Part shown: positions 16,882-26,536 of the stretch, in pieces
How positions within the stretch are numbered: position 1 is the stretch's first letter
How the letters are laid out: each line of letters begins with the position of its first letter
Assembly: GCF_016801775.1 (NCBI RefSeq)
Contig: NZ_CP069004.1
Location: 1,054,001 to 1,118,000 of the forward strand
Direction of reading: 5' to 3'
DNA from: Sulfitobacter mediterraneus
GTDB taxonomy: Bacteria; Pseudomonadota; Alphaproteobacteria; Rhodobacterales; Rhodobacteraceae
DNA length: 64,000 nt
Notes under the pieces: generated by a model
What the model saw: only the letters and a program-made list of their open reading frames with translations
Database searches by the model: none
Told to the model about the DNA's origin: nothing
Translations under genes and position numbers: made by a program

Positions 16882-17292
16882 TCAGCCCACCTGCGCGGCG
16901 GTTTCGCGAATACGTTCTATCATCGCCCGCAACCCGTTCGAACGCTGTGCCGACAAATGATCGTTCAGCCCAAGCCGCCCCATCTCGGCGCGGGCATCCA
17001 CTGCCAGCACCTCCGCAGCGGTTAATCCATTGTAAAGAATACGCAAAACTGCAATCAGGCCCGACACGATCATCGCGTCACTCGCTCCGTCGAAATGCAG
17101 GCGCCCGTCGTCGAACTGCGCATGCAGCCACACCTGAGAGGCACAGCCGTCCACCTTGGTCGCAGGCACCCGCAGCGCCTCTTCCAAAGGTTCCATCGCC
17201 TTGCCCTGTTCAATCACATGGCGATACCGGTCTTCCCAATCCTCAAGAAACTCAAAATCTTCGACAAGCTCTTCAAACGCGGCATTGGCCAT
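16882..17292 (-). CDS. sufE: SufE sulfur acceptor protein
   Basis: 136-residue SufE, which accepts persulfide from cysteine desulfurase SufS during Fe-S cluster assembly. The active cysteine is in VDGCASQVWL (~residue 51), followed by the expected HFDGASDAMIVSGLIAVLR. The start MANAAFEEL has GAGG upstream; the open frame continues ~100 codons further but that part is not SufE-like. It diverges from the lipoprotein gene at 17417. The suf operon itself is not in the window. Confidence 0.94.
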   Translation of the reverse strand: MANAAFEELVEDFEFLEDWEDRYRHVIEQGKAMEPLEEALRVPATKVDGCASQVWLHAQFDDGRLHFDGASDAMIVSGLIAVLRILYNGLTAAEVLAVDARAEMGRLGLNDHLSAQRSNGLRAMIERIRETAAQVG

Positions 17293-17416
17293 AGCTGGAT
17301 CCTCAGGTGATATTTGCGTCACAGAGGTAGGAGCAGAGCCGCCAAAGGTCCACCCCCTTCCCAAGGCCCACGGGATCAGGTAGTCAAAAGACAGTTCAAA
17401 TTCCAAGGGCGACCTG

Positions 17417-17935
17417 ATGCGCAAGACCCTCTCTTTGCTTCTCGCAACATCTCTGACATTGGCCGCCTGCGGCACGATCCGCGACAGCCGGGTCAACCCG
17501 TTCAACTGGTTCGGAAAATCGCGTTCCGAACCGATTGAACAGGTGGAAAACACCAATCCGCTGATTCCAAAGACCGGCGGTTTGTTTGCCCGCGATCGCG
17601 AGGCCGCCGACACCTATGCAGGCCGGCCGTTCGAGCAGGTGACAGAGCTGACAATCGAACGCATTCCGGGCGGTGCCATCATCCGCGCGACCGGCCTTGC
17701 GGCACGGCAAGGCATTTATCAAGTGCGGCTGACGCCACAAAACGATGCCGAACTGCCCGTCGATGGTGTTTTGACCTATCGCTTGGAAGGGGTGCGCCCC
17801 AACACGCCAACGCCTGTCGGCGCCCGCGCCACACGCGAGGTGGTTGCAGCACGCAGAGTGACCGATCAGACCCTGCGCAATGTGCGCAGCATTCGTGTCG
17901 AGGGCATTGAAAACGCGCGCGTTATCCGCCGCTAA
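17417..17935 (+). CDS. Conserved predicted lipoprotein
   Basis: 172-residue protein with signal peptide and lipobox LTLAAC (lipidated Cys at ~18), then NPFNWFGKS, a Rhodobacteraceae-type motif, and a beta-rich body. Function unknown; I do not recognise a named domain. It probably faces the periplasm, anchored in a membrane. Downstream is a perfect inverted repeat shared with the convergent ridA gene. The 124-base gap to sufE should carry both promoters. Confidence 0.78.
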   Translation: MRKTLSLLLATSLTLAACGTIRDSRVNPFNWFGKSRSEPIEQVENTNPLIPKTGGLFARDREAADTYAGRPFEQVTELTIERIPGGAIIRATGLAARQGIYQVRLTPQNDAELPVDGVLTYRLEGVRPNTPTPVGARATREVVAARRVTDQTLRNVRSIRVEGIENARVIRR

Positions 17936-17943
17936 AGCGAAAT

Positions 17944-17970
17944 GGCGTTTCGGATCCTGTCCGAAACGCC
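17944..17970. terminator. Perfect 11-bp inverted repeat between convergent genes
   Basis: GGCGTTTCGGA and TCCGAAACGCC pair perfectly around a 5-base loop, placed 8 bases after the lipoprotein stop and 8 bases before the ridA stop. Likely a bidirectional terminator, though the T tracts are short. Confidence 0.7.
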
Positions 17971-17977
17971 TCTTGGA

Positions 17978-18331
17978 TCAGCCCGCCGCGGCAGCCGTCA
18001 CAATAATCTCAACCGTAAAATCAGGATGGGCCAATTTGGCCTCGCCGCAGGCCCGCGCAGGCGCTTGTCCTTCGGGAACCCATGCATCCCACACGCCGTT
18101 CATCTCGGTAAAATCGGCCATATCTGCCAGCCAGATCACCGCCTGCAGGATGCGTGTCTTGTCTGATCCAACCTCGGCCAGCAGACGGTCAATCGCGTCC
18201 AAGCAATCCTGCGTCTGCTGTGCCACACTGGCCCCGGCGGTGCCAACCTGACCGGCCAGATAGATCGTGCCGTTATGCTCCACGATCTGGCTCATCCGGG
18301 TGTTTGTATGGTGACGTGTAATTTCTGACAT
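17978..18331 (-). CDS. RidA-family protein (enamine/imine deaminase)
   Basis: 117-residue member of the YjgF/YER057c/RidA superfamily. Classic RidA hydrolyses reactive enamines and imines made by PLP enzymes such as threonine dehydratase. The substrate-binding arginine is in PARACGEAKLAHP, and the trimer-core motif YLAGQVG is present. This looks like a RidA subfamily relative rather than archetypal RidA, so the exact substrate is open. Downstream of rnd on the same strand. Confidence 0.85.
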   Translation of the reverse strand: MSEITRHHTNTRMSQIVEHNGTIYLAGQVGTAGASVAQQTQDCLDAIDRLLAEVGSDKTRILQAVIWLADMADFTEMNGVWDAWVPEGQAPARACGEAKLAHPDFTVEIIVTAAAAG

Positions 18332-18367
18332 TGCTGCCTCCTGTTTGATTTTATTGATGCTTCTACC

Positions 18368-19525
18368 CTAGACCTCGACAACCTTCACGTCGTTGCCCAC
18401 CGCCGTCAGCGCAATTTCACCGTTGCACAGGCGCAGCGCGTCATTGCCAAACACCTCACGCCGCCAACCGTTCAACGCGGGCAGGTCACGCAGACCCGCA
18501 GCGATACCATCCAGATCCGCCGCAGGCGCGATCAGCTTGGCCGCCACCCCCGCCTGTTCGGTCTTGGCCTTGAGCAGGACACGCAGCAAATCGGCCAGCG
18601 CCGGGTTCACCTGCAATTTGTCACGGCTCCGGTCCGGTTTCGGCAGATCCGCTGGCGGGCAAGACACCCCCGCCGCAATCCCCTTGAGGATGCCTTCTGC
18701 GATTTCACCTTTGCGGGCCTCGCGGAGCAACAGGCGCGAACGGCTCAATTCTTCGGTGTTTTTTGGTTTCAGACTGGCCAGTTCGACCAATGCGTCGTCT
18801 TTGAACACCCGGTTGCGCGGCACATTACGCGTCTGGGCATATTCTTCGCGAAACGCTGCCAGCTCGCGCACGATGCCCAGGAACTTACCGGAATTTGTCC
18901 GCGTCTTGACCCGCTTCCACGCCTCTTGCGGCTGGGTCACATAGGTGTCGGGATTGGTGAGGATCGCCAGTTCTTCCTGCACCCAACGCCCGCGCCCGCT
19001 TTCGTCCAGCTTTTCGGCCAGAAATTCGTAGATCTGCCGCAAATGCGTCACATCGGCGAGGGCGTAGGTTTTCTGCGCTTCCGTCAAAGGGCGCCGCGAC
19101 CAGTCGGTAAAACGCGAGGTCTTGTCGACGCCGCCATTGGTGATCTTGCGCACCAGCGTTTCATAGCCGACCTGCTCACCGAACCCGCAAACCATCGCCG
19201 CCACCTGCGTGTCAAAAAGGGGTTCCGGGAACACCCCAGCATCGACAAAGAAAATCTCAAGATCCTGCCGCGCGGCGTGAAACACCTTGACCACAGACTT
19301 GTCGCGAAACAGCTCATAAAGCGGCTCAAGCGAGATGTCTTTTGCCAGCGGATCCACCAAAACCGCGTTGCTATCATCGGTGCCCGGCATCGCCAATTGC
19401 ACCAGACACAGCTTGGAATAATACGTTCGTTCGCGCAAAAATTCCGTATCTACAGTGACATAATCGTATTTGGCGGCTTCGCTGCAAAAGGCAGCCAGAT
19501 CGGCGGTCGTGGTGATCGTTTTCAT
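18368..19525 (-). CDS. rnd: Ribonuclease D
   Basis: 385-residue 3'-5' exonuclease that trims tRNA and other stable RNA 3' ends. DEDDy motifs: VDTEFLRERTYY (Exo I), VFHAARQDLEIF (Exo II) and YALADVTHL (Exo III with Tyr). Downstream comes the HRDC domain (EELAAFREEYAQTRNVPRNRV context). The start MKTITTT is the family start; 15 extra upstream codons were excluded. Lies downstream of purN on the same strand with a 75-base gap. Confidence 0.93.
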   Translation of the reverse strand: MKTITTTADLAAFCSEAAKYDYVTVDTEFLRERTYYSKLCLVQLAMPGTDDSNAVLVDPLAKDISLEPLYELFRDKSVVKVFHAARQDLEIFFVDAGVFPEPLFDTQVAAMVCGFGEQVGYETLVRKITNGGVDKTSRFTDWSRRPLTEAQKTYALADVTHLRQIYEFLAEKLDESGRGRWVQEELAILTNPDTYVTQPQEAWKRVKTRTNSGKFLGIVRELAAFREEYAQTRNVPRNRVFKDDALVELASLKPKNTEELSRSRLLLREARKGEIAEGILKGIAAGVSCPPADLPKPDRSRDKLQVNPALADLLRVLLKAKTEQAGVAAKLIAPAADLDGIAAGLRDLPALNGWRREVFGNDALRLCNGEIALTAVGNDVKVVEV

Positions 19526-19600
19526 GTATTCACTTCGAAAAAACGGGTTTGCAGGGCGCAGTTCCGTCATCGGTACATCAACTGCCGCCGCTTGGCCAGA

Positions 19601-20197
19601 TCACCCCTGCAAGAACACCGGGGTGCGATCATCGGCGGCAAACCGGCGCAAAACAGCGGGATACAGCTGATGTTCCAGCGTCAAAACACGCGCGGCCAAT
19701 GTCTCTGGCGTGTCGTCCGCATTGATGGAAAGCTGCGCCTGCCCCAAGATCGGACCATCATCCAAGGCGGCGGTGACTTCATGTACGGTGCAGCCATGGA
19801 TCGTATCACCCGCGTCAAGCGCGCGGGAATGTGTGTGCAACCCTTTGTATTTGGGCAATAAAGATGGGTGAATATTGATCATCCGGCCGGCCCATTGATC
19901 GGTAAATCCGCCGGTCAGCTTGCGCATGAAACCGGCAAGGCAAATCATATCAGGCCGGTGACGGGCCATGGCCGCGCTCAGCGCCCCTTCAAATGCGGTG
20001 CGGTCGCCTTGGAACGGGCGGTGATCCACAACTTCGGTCGCAATCCCCCGCGCCTTGGCCCAGGCGATACCGCCCGCATCGGCATTGTTCGACAGCACGA
20101 CACTGGCCCGCGCCGGATGGTCGCCGGTCATATCTTCCACCAGCGCCCGCATGTTGGAGCCACCGCCCGAGACAAAAATCGCAACCCGCTTGGTCAA
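19601..20197 (-). CDS. purN: Phosphoribosylglycinamide formyltransferase
   Basis: GAR transformylase, adding the formyl group from 10-formyl-THF at step 3 of purine synthesis. 198 aa. The N-terminal [12 protein letters not shown] phosphate loop and the catalytic stretch [17 protein letters not shown] (Asn/His) plus DDGPILGQ (Asp) are all present. The start codon appears to be TTG, which overlaps the purM stop as TTGA. No better ATG exists in the right place, so the coupling fixes the start. Confidence 0.96.
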   Translation of the reverse strand: MTKRVAIFVSGGGSNMRALVEDMTGDHPARASVVLSNNADAGGIAWAKARGIATEVVDHRPFQGDRTAFEGALSAAMARHRPDMICLAGFMRKLTGGFTDQWAGRMINIHPSLLPKYKGLHTHSRALDAGDTIHGCTVHEVTAALDDGPILGQAQLSINADDTPETLAARVLTLEHQLYPAVLRRFAADDRTPVFLQG

Positions 20198-21240
20198 AGC
20201 AAGCTGCCCTGATAGCGGACCCCGCCACCTTTCGTGATCTTGCCAATCTGGATCGCGGCATGGCCGTCACTGGCAAAGGCCCGCGTTGCGGCCTCAACCT
20301 TGCCTGCAGGCACAACCGCGATCATTCCAAGACCGGAGTTGAAGGTCTTGAGCAATTCCGCCTCGGCCAAGCCACCTTGAACAGCCAGCCATTTGAACAC
20401 GGGCGGCAATTCCCATGCCGTCAAATCAATCTCCGCACCAAGTCCTTCGGGCAGAACCCGAGGCAGGTTCTCAGTCAGCCCGCCGCCCGTGATATGCGCC
20501 AGCGCATTCACGCACTCCCCGCGCAGGGCTGCCACGGCCCCTTTGACATAGAGTTTGGTCGGCGTCAGCAGCGCCGCGCCAAGCGTGCCCTCGCCCCAAG
20601 GACAATCATCCCCCCACGCCAGACCGCTGACCTCAACGATCTTGCGCACAAGGCTGTAACCGTTGGAGTGGACGCCATCGCTGGGCAAGCCAAGCAGGAC
20701 ATCGCCTTCGGCCACATCGCGCGGCAGTTCCGCACCGCGTTCCATTGCGCCAACGGAAAAGCCTGCCAGATCAAAATCGCCCGTATCATACATGCCCGGC
20801 ATTTCCGCGGTTTCGCCGCCAATCAAGGCACAGCCAGACAGGGCGCAGCCCTCGGCGATGCCCTCAATGATCCGTGTCGCCTGATCCAGTTCAAGCTTGC
20901 CCGTCGCAAAATAGTCGAGGAAGAACAACGGCTCTGCCCCCTGACACACCAGATCGTTAACGCACATTGCCACCAGATCAATGCCGATGCCATCGACGTT
21001 GCCCGTGTCGATTGCGATGCGCAACTTGGTGCCCACGCCGTCTGTGGCCGCAACCAGAACCGGATCGGTGAACCCTGCGCCCTTGAGATCAAAGAGCGCG
21101 CCAAAGCCACCAAGGCCGGACATCACACCGGGGCGCGCAGTGCGTTTGGCAGCCGGTTTGATCCGCTCCACCAATGCGTTGCCTGCATCAATATCAACGC
21201 CCGCATCGGCGTAGGTGATTCCGTTTTTGGGTGCTGACAT
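20194..21240 (-). CDS. purM: AIR synthetase
   Basis: Phosphoribosylformylglycinamidine cyclo-ligase, closing the imidazole ring in an ATP-dependent step. 348 aa. Typical features are [17 protein letters not shown] and the glycine-rich [11 protein letters not shown], with [13 protein letters not shown] in the C-terminal half. GGGGACC lies upstream of the ATG. Operon purM-purN by translational coupling, with rnd probably read through. Confidence 0.97.
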   Translation of the reverse strand: MSAPKNGITYADAGVDIDAGNALVERIKPAAKRTARPGVMSGLGGFGALFDLKGAGFTDPVLVAATDGVGTKLRIAIDTGNVDGIGIDLVAMCVNDLVCQGAEPLFFLDYFATGKLELDQATRIIEGIAEGCALSGCALIGGETAEMPGMYDTGDFDLAGFSVGAMERGAELPRDVAEGDVLLGLPSDGVHSNGYSLVRKIVEVSGLAWGDDCPWGEGTLGAALLTPTKLYVKGAVAALRGECVNALAHITGGGLTENLPRVLPEGLGAEIDLTAWELPPVFKWLAVQGGLAEAELLKTFNSGLGMIAVVPAGKVEAATRAFASDGHAAIQIGKITKGGGVRYQGSLL

Positions 21241-21356
21241 GCTCTGGTCCCCTGGCAGTGAGATGTTGCGTTGCTGCGGGGTTAGTCCATCCCTGCAAAT
21301 GGTGCAACGGTAAGCCTTGACGAAAGCGCCGCACCCGCATACCCAAACGCCGTGGC

Positions 21357-21430
21357 GGGCCTGTAGCTCAATTGGTTAGAGCAGAGCGCTCATAACGCTT
21401 TGGTTGCGGGTTCAAGTCCTGCCGGGCCTA
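21357..21430 (+). tRNA. tRNA with CAU anticodon (tRNA-Ile2 or elongator tRNA-Met)
   Basis: Full cloverleaf: acceptor GGGCCTG/CGGGCCT with G-U pairs, D-arm GCTC...GAGC, anticodon stem GAGCG/CGCTT with loop CTCATAA (anticodon CAT), T-arm GCGGG TTCAAGT CCTGC, discriminator A. The CCA is not fully encoded (ACCG). A CAU anticodon can be elongator Met, or isoleucine if C34 is converted to lysidine. The body resembles the tRNA-Ile(CAU) of plant mitochondria, of alphaproteobacterial descent, which slightly favours Ile2. It lacks initiator features. Confidence 0.95.
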
Positions 21431-21648
21431 CCGCTATCTCATAAAAGACCCATCAAGCCGAACCTACAGCCATGTCTGAAGTTGATTCGCTTAGGGCTGC
21501 CGCGATTTCTGGGAATAAGCTGTCTGCCGAGGATCTATAAGGCGACAAGCCGTGCGCCAGTGTTGCCAAGGATCTGCGCCTGCTTGCCGTGCCGCGTCAT
21601 GCTTCGCCTGGCATTGCACTGGCCCGCCTCTGGACGCGAAACAGGCAT

Positions 21649-23589
21649 CTATGATGCAAGTGCAATGTTTTCTGAGGGCGCATCTGTCAGTTCCGCCAAT
21701 TTGAAATGCGACACTGCATCTGACAGGGCGTCTGTTTCGTTATTGAGCGCCTGGCTGGCGGCGGCGGTTTCTTCGAACATGGCTGCGTTTTGCTGCGTGA
21801 CCTGATCCAGCTTGGTCATGGCTTCGTTCACTTCGTTCAAGCCTTCCGATTGTTGCTTGGTGGAGGCCGCGATGGAGCCTACAAGTTCGGTGATTTCTGA
21901 GATGGAGGCCACGATATCTGCCAGCGATGTGCCAGTTGTTTCGACCAGCTCCACCCCGGCGTTGACCTGGGTTTCGCTTGCAAGAATCAGCTCGCTGATC
22001 TCACGGGCCGCATCTGCCGATCGTTGGGCAAGCGCACGCACTTCGGTGGCCACAACTGCAAATCCGCGCCCGGCGTCCCCTGCGCGAGCCGCCTCGACCC
22101 CGGCATTCAGGGCCAACAGATTGGTCTGAAATGCAATTTCGTCGATGACTTTGGTGATTTTTGAAATCTGATCCGATGATGATTTGATCTGCCCCATGGC
22201 AAGGATCGCAGATTGCGCCACCTCGCCGCTTTCATCTGCCTTGATGCGTGCCGATTGCGCCCTTTCGTCCGCGTCCTGCGCCCGGCCGGACGCGGAGTGC
22301 ACGGATGCGTTCAATTGGGTCAATGCGGCGGTCGTCTCTTCAAGCGTGGCGGCCTGCCGCTCCGTTCGCTGCGACAAATCATTTGCACCAGAAGATATCG
22401 CCGCGGTCTCACCGCGAATGGTAGAGGTCAGCATGGCCACGGCAGAAATCGCTGACCGGAGGGTCACAACGGTTGAATTGAAGTCGGAGCGCAGGCCTTC
22501 ATAGGGGCCATCAAAAACCGCATCAATCGACACGCTGAGATCGCCATCGGACAGTCTTTTCAATGCATTGGCGAGCGTATCGACAACCTTGGCCTGCTGG
22601 TTCAAAAGCGCCTGACGTTCCGCATCGGCCTGGCTGCGCATGGCGTCCCTTTCCGCGGCGCGTTCCGCCTCTTCGGCGCGGCGGCGCTCTGCTTCGGCGG
22701 CCTCCGCTTCGGCGCGGCGTTGCTCTGCCTCGGTCTCGGCTATCTTGCGGGCTTTTTCCTCGGCTGCGTCCTGCGCGGCGCGCGCCGCTTCGTTGCGCTG
22801 CATCTCGCGGGCATCAACAACCGTTTGGCGAAAAATGTCTATAGCTTTGCCAAGCTGGCCAATCTCGTCCTTGCGGGCCGCCATTTTCGGCCGCTCAAAA
22901 TCGGTATCGTCATTGGTAATCTTTTTGATCAAGGTCGCGCTCACCGCCAGTGGGCCGCCGACCAAAAATACTGTCACGCCGTAGACCGCGACAGCAGCCA
23001 GAACCGCAGCGATGGCCGCAAAGCTGATAGAGGCGTTGATTGTGCTGGTCCTCAGATCGCCGGACAACGCAGAAAGCAGATCGGCCTTTTCTTCAGTAAG
23101 GGTGTCGATCCCATGCCTCAGGGCCACAATCGGGGCGAAACTTCGCGTGACCACCACGGTTCCAAAATCGGTGCCATCCGCCGCGACGGTTGCAGTGACC
23201 GCGCGGGTTTCCACACCTTCGGGGATGGCGCCACCTTCGGCCAGTTCAACACCATCAATTGTTTTGAACGCCACATGCGCCACGGAAGGATCCACCAGCA
23301 CGGCAGAGATGATTTTGTCCAGCAAATCAACGTTGTAAGAGGCCAATGCATCGCCACTGACGGAGGTCAGAAGATCAATAATGAACTGCATTTTCGTTTC
23401 GGCGTCAGCTTCGGCATCGGCAATCTGGGTTGCGCCCAGTTGGGTCACCATACTCAGGCTTTTCTGCCCGAATGCGCCCAAAGCGTCGGTCTGGCGCGAG
23501 ATGTTGGCCGTTGTCACAAATGCGACCATGCCGATGCAGAGCATTCCAACAATCATCGCAAGTTTTATCGAAATGCTCAGTCTAGACAT
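21649..23589 (-). CDS. Methyl-accepting chemotaxis protein
   Basis: 646-residue chemoreceptor. Order: TM1 (~8-29); periplasmic sensor (~30-186, no familiar ligand motif); TM2 (~187-211); HAMP (~212-265); a striking E/A/R-rich coiled coil (~265-330); a second HAMP-like segment around [10 protein letters not shown]; and the signalling domain (~400-625) with hairpin tip [24 protein letters not shown], which contacts CheA/CheW. No CheBR-docking pentapeptide at the end. It starts 44 bases after a PhnD-like binding protein gene on the same strand, suggesting a protein ligand partner. No che genes in the window. Confidence 0.93.
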   Translation of the reverse strand: MSRLSISIKLAMIVGMLCIGMVAFVTTANISRQTDALGAFGQKSLSMVTQLGATQIADAEADAETKMQFIIDLLTSVSGDALASYNVDLLDKIISAVLVDPSVAHVAFKTIDGVELAEGGAIPEGVETRAVTATVAADGTDFGTVVVTRSFAPIVALRHGIDTLTEEKADLLSALSGDLRTSTINASISFAAIAAVLAAVAVYGVTVFLVGGPLAVSATLIKKITNDDTDFERPKMAARKDEIGQLGKAIDIFRQTVVDAREMQRNEAARAAQDAAEEKARKIAETEAEQRRAEAEAAEAERRRAEEAERAAERDAMRSQADAERQALLNQQAKVVDTLANALKRLSDGDLSVSIDAVFDGPYEGLRSDFNSTVVTLRSAISAVAMLTSTIRGETAAISSGANDLSQRTERQAATLEETTAALTQLNASVHSASGRAQDADERAQSARIKADESGEVAQSAILAMGQIKSSSDQISKITKVIDEIAFQTNLLALNAGVEAARAGDAGRGFAVVATEVRALAQRSADAAREISELILASETQVNAGVELVETTGTSLADIVASISEITELVGSIAASTKQQSEGLNEVNEAMTKLDQVTQQNAAMFEETAAASQALNNETDALSDAVSHFKLAELTDAPSENIALAS

Positions 23590-23633
23590 CGGACACCTGT
23601 TTGATCTCGAAAATTCTTCCCGGCGCAGAACGC

Positions 23634-24509
23634 TCAGTCGCTGCCCCCTGCCAAAATCCCAACCGCATCCAAGGCATCAATAATGCCGGACAGATCTTGC
23701 GGCGCGTCAAAACCCTGCAGCCGCGCCGTTTCCAACGCCGGAGCGCCCGCAGCGAGCGTGGTCAACGCATCACGCAGCCGATTGACGGTCTGAACATCAA
23801 AATCGGCATGCGCAAAGACCATCCACTCAGGATAAAGGCCCGTGCTATGGGCATGGGGAAAACCAACCGTTTCCTTGCGGTCCACGATGATCACATCCCC
23901 TTTGGCAATCTCGCCCCGTGCGATCATGTCATCCACCATCCCCGTGCGCACAAACCCCGCGTCAAACGCACCTTTGGCCACGAGGTTTACGATGTCTTTT
24001 TGGCTTTTGGCGACGGCATGCCGGCCAAAATCATCCGGTGATGTGATGCCAAGGCCCAGCAGATAATGGGTCTGAAAAATGAACCCACCCGCCGCAGAAG
24101 TCTTGAGCGTCATGACACTTTTGCCCTTGAGGTCCGCAGCGGATGTAATCCCCGCATTGGGGTTTGCAACGATCACCCCGCCAAATTGTTTGCCGGTTTT
24201 CTTGACCACGCTGGCGACAGGTTGTGCGCGCATCTGGGTCGTTGCAATCGCAGCCTGAACCGGATTTCCGATCACCACGTCCAACGCGCCACTGTCCAGT
24301 CTTTCCAATAGGTTACCGGCGTTCAGGGCGATCAGCACCACCTCTTCGTCCAGCATCGCTTCCAGCTCTTTCGCGACGGGTGACCATTGCTTCATCGCGG
24401 TTGCCTCCCCCGTGGGGGACATCACGCCCAGCCTGACAGTTGCATCTGATGCTGTGGGAAAAAGGAAAGGCAGGCACAGCAGGGAAAGAACGAGTAGGGG
24501 AAATTTCAT
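23634..24509 (-). CDS. PhnD-like periplasmic binding protein
   Basis: 291-residue protein with a signal peptide ([23 protein letters not shown]) and the type 2 periplasmic-binding fold of phosphonate/phosphite binding proteins: [35 protein letters not shown], and the ligand-loop region [17 protein letters not shown]. The start with AAAGGA upstream was chosen; the earlier ATG gives an N-terminus without a signal sequence. No ABC permease or ATPase is nearby. The gene is instead directly upstream of the chemoreceptor, so it may deliver a sensed ligand rather than feed transport. Ligand unknown. Confidence 0.85.
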   Translation of the reverse strand: MKFPLLVLSLLCLPFLFPTASDATVRLGVMSPTGEATAMKQWSPVAKELEAMLDEEVVLIALNAGNLLERLDSGALDVVIGNPVQAAIATTQMRAQPVASVVKKTGKQFGGVIVANPNAGITSAADLKGKSVMTLKTSAAGGFIFQTHYLLGLGITSPDDFGRHAVAKSQKDIVNLVAKGAFDAGFVRTGMVDDMIARGEIAKGDVIIVDRKETVGFPHAHSTGLYPEWMVFAHADFDVQTVNRLRDALTTLAAGAPALETARLQGFDAPQDLSGIIDALDAVGILAGGSD

Positions 24510-24634
24510 GGCAGAGTCCTTTGATGTTCGAGGCATCGCGCCTTTCGGCCGCGGTTTATTCACCGCGTACCTATCGCCCGCACCCTAATGGGCGATTAAC
24601 ATCCACCGGAAATGGCCTGATCGCACAGGCCGCG

Positions 24635-25084
24635 TTATCTTTTGGCGCTGACGTACCAATTCACTGTCATTTCAACCACGGTGTCGCCGCTGCTGTCCTG
24701 GATATCGACGGTCACGTCAAAGGCGACCTTGCCCGTGTCCTTGATTGCTGCCATCAACGCCGCTCCCGGCTGGGATGTTTTGGCATGAGCGGTCAATGTC
24801 CCGATCGCGACCTTCTTGAAAGCGATCTGACCGGTTGCTGCCACCGGCCGCATCTCCAGGATCACCGGCGCCAAGGCCCCCGCAACCGCCGCACCGGAGG
24901 CCGCCTCGCCCAATGTGAACATCGCCCCTGCATGCATGCTTTCGATATGGTTGGACACCTCTGTGCGCTGCTCCAGCTCGGCACTGCCAACACCATCGCC
25001 AACCTCCAGCAATTTGACGCCAACATGGTTGGCAAAAGGCACAGCTGTGCCAAGGTGGGCTTTGATCATCTCATAGGGGTTCAT
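24635..25084 (-). CDS. Hotdog-fold thioesterase (PaaI/DUF4442-like)
   Basis: 149-residue single hotdog-fold protein of the PaaI/YiiD group, probably hydrolysing an acyl-CoA. The long hotdog helix is in ESMHAGAMFTLGEAASGAAVAGAL, where the H-A-G start is typical. A canonical AGGAG precedes the ATG at 25084; a TTG twelve codons earlier is the alternative. No pathway genes adjoin it, so the acyl substrate is unknown. Confidence 0.78.
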   Translation of the reverse strand: MNPYEMIKAHLGTAVPFANHVGVKLLEVGDGVGSAELEQRTEVSNHIESMHAGAMFTLGEAASGAAVAGALAPVILEMRPVAATGQIAFKKVAIGTLTAHAKTSQPGAALMAAIKDTGKVAFDVTVDIQDSSGDTVVEMTVNWYVSAKR

Positions 25085-25166
25085 TGCGGGCTCCTGCGCT
25101 TGTTTGAAGCTAACGTGCAAACCATTGGCGACAAAAGCAATCCTGCCGCTGGGTCAGATGCCCGCT

Positions 25167-26492
25167 CTACCGTGCAATCACAATATCGGCCCGCAACCCG
25201 CCAAGCCGGGTGGATTCGCCAAGACGCAGCACCCCGCCATGGGCCCGTGCAATATCCGTGGCAATGGCAAGGCCAAGCCCGACACCGCCGCCTTTGTCCT
25301 GGTTGCGCGCCGGATCAAGGCGGGTAAAGGCGCGGGTGGCCTCGGCGCGGCGGCTTTCGGGAATGCCCGGACCGTCATCCTCAACCCGAATGCGCAATGT
25401 CTTGTCGCTGAGCATGACAGACACTTCCGCCCGCGCCCCATAGCGCACAGCATTGGAAATCAGGTTGTCGACCGCCCGCCGCATCGCCACGGCCCGCAGC
25501 ATAACCGTGCCTGTACCGTCCCCCTCCGGCGGCAGCAACGTCACATCGCGCCCTGCCCTGCGGGCCTCGTCCACCAAACCCGCTATCATCTTGTGCGGTT
25601 CGATGGCTTCGGGTTTGCCCTCACCGGCCCCTTTGGCAAAGTCAAGAAACTCGTCCAACATGCGCTGCATGTCATCCACATCCTGCAACAGCGGTGCAGC
25701 CTCCTCTTCATCCAGCATCGACAGTTCAAGCCGCATCCGCGTGAGCGGCGTGCGCAGATCATGACTGACCCCTGACAGCATCAATGTGCGCTGTTCGATC
25801 TGCCGCTCGATACGTGCCCGCATATCGACAAAAGCCGCCCCCGCGCTGCGCACCTCGACCGCGCCAGCCGGCGTATAGGGCAAATGCCGCCCCCGCCCGA
25901 ACGCCTCTGCCGCGCGGGCCAACCGGCGAATGGGGCGCAATTGATTGCGCAAGTAAACCGATGCGATGAAGGTCATCAAAACGCCAAAAAACAGAGTATA
26001 AACAAACAGCTGGTGCGGATTGGACGCCGACACCCGCCGCCGGTCAAGCCCCACACGCACCGGCCCTTTGCCGCTGTCCAGATACAGCAGAACCTGATTG
26101 CCCTGCGTCAGATCGACCGCAAGGTAATCCGGCAATTCCGCCTGCAATTTGTCATCCAGAACCCGTCCCGAATAATCGTACCAGACCATCTGGCTTTGTT
26201 CCGGCACTGCGCCTTGATCAACCGGTTGCACGTTCATGTCGAGCAATCCAACCTCCGCCGCGACACGGGACGGAATGTCACTGGAATCCTCCGCCTCCTC
26301 CACCACCTGCATGACCATCGCCAGCTCGCGCATCATGGCGGTGGTCATCTGCTGGGTGACCCCCTCGAAGTGCCGTTGGGCAAAGACCACGGTGACCACC
26401 AGTTGTACAAAGACAACCGGCAACATCAGGATCAGCGCCGCACGTCCGTAGATGCCGCGCGGCATATATCGTTTGAGCCAGACAAAGAACAT
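25167..26492 (-). CDS. Orphan EnvZ-like sensor histidine kinase
   Basis: 441-residue membrane kinase. TM1 (~17-38), periplasmic sensor (~39-163), TM2 (~165-184), HAMP (RNQLRPIRRLARAAEAFGRG), H-box LSGVSHDLRTPLTRMRLE (His ~243), and ATPase boxes NLISNAVRYG, DDGPGIP and GGGVGLGLAI. The HDLRTPLTRMR sequence places it in the EnvZ/OmpR class. No response regulator gene is beside it in the window: upstream is a divergent hydrolase and downstream a thioesterase. Its cognate regulator must be encoded elsewhere. Confidence 0.9.
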   Translation of the reverse strand: MFFVWLKRYMPRGIYGRAALILMLPVVFVQLVVTVVFAQRHFEGVTQQMTTAMMRELAMVMQVVEEAEDSSDIPSRVAAEVGLLDMNVQPVDQGAVPEQSQMVWYDYSGRVLDDKLQAELPDYLAVDLTQGNQVLLYLDSGKGPVRVGLDRRRVSASNPHQLFVYTLFFGVLMTFIASVYLRNQLRPIRRLARAAEAFGRGRHLPYTPAGAVEVRSAGAAFVDMRARIERQIEQRTLMLSGVSHDLRTPLTRMRLELSMLDEEEAAPLLQDVDDMQRMLDEFLDFAKGAGEGKPEAIEPHKMIAGLVDEARRAGRDVTLLPPEGDGTGTVMLRAVAMRRAVDNLISNAVRYGARAEVSVMLSDKTLRIRVEDDGPGIPESRRAEATRAFTRLDPARNQDKGGGVGLGLAIATDIARAHGGVLRLGESTRLGGLRADIVIAR

Positions 26493-26536
26493 GCATAGAC
26501 CTTAGCCAGCCCCCCGCCCCTGTGAAAGGTGAAACC

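Noticed and set aside
21431..21648. Search for a gene or pseudogene between the CAU tRNA and the chemoreceptor
   Set aside because: The only open frame runs out of the tRNA itself and into antisense receptor sequence. I see nothing convincing in this stretch.
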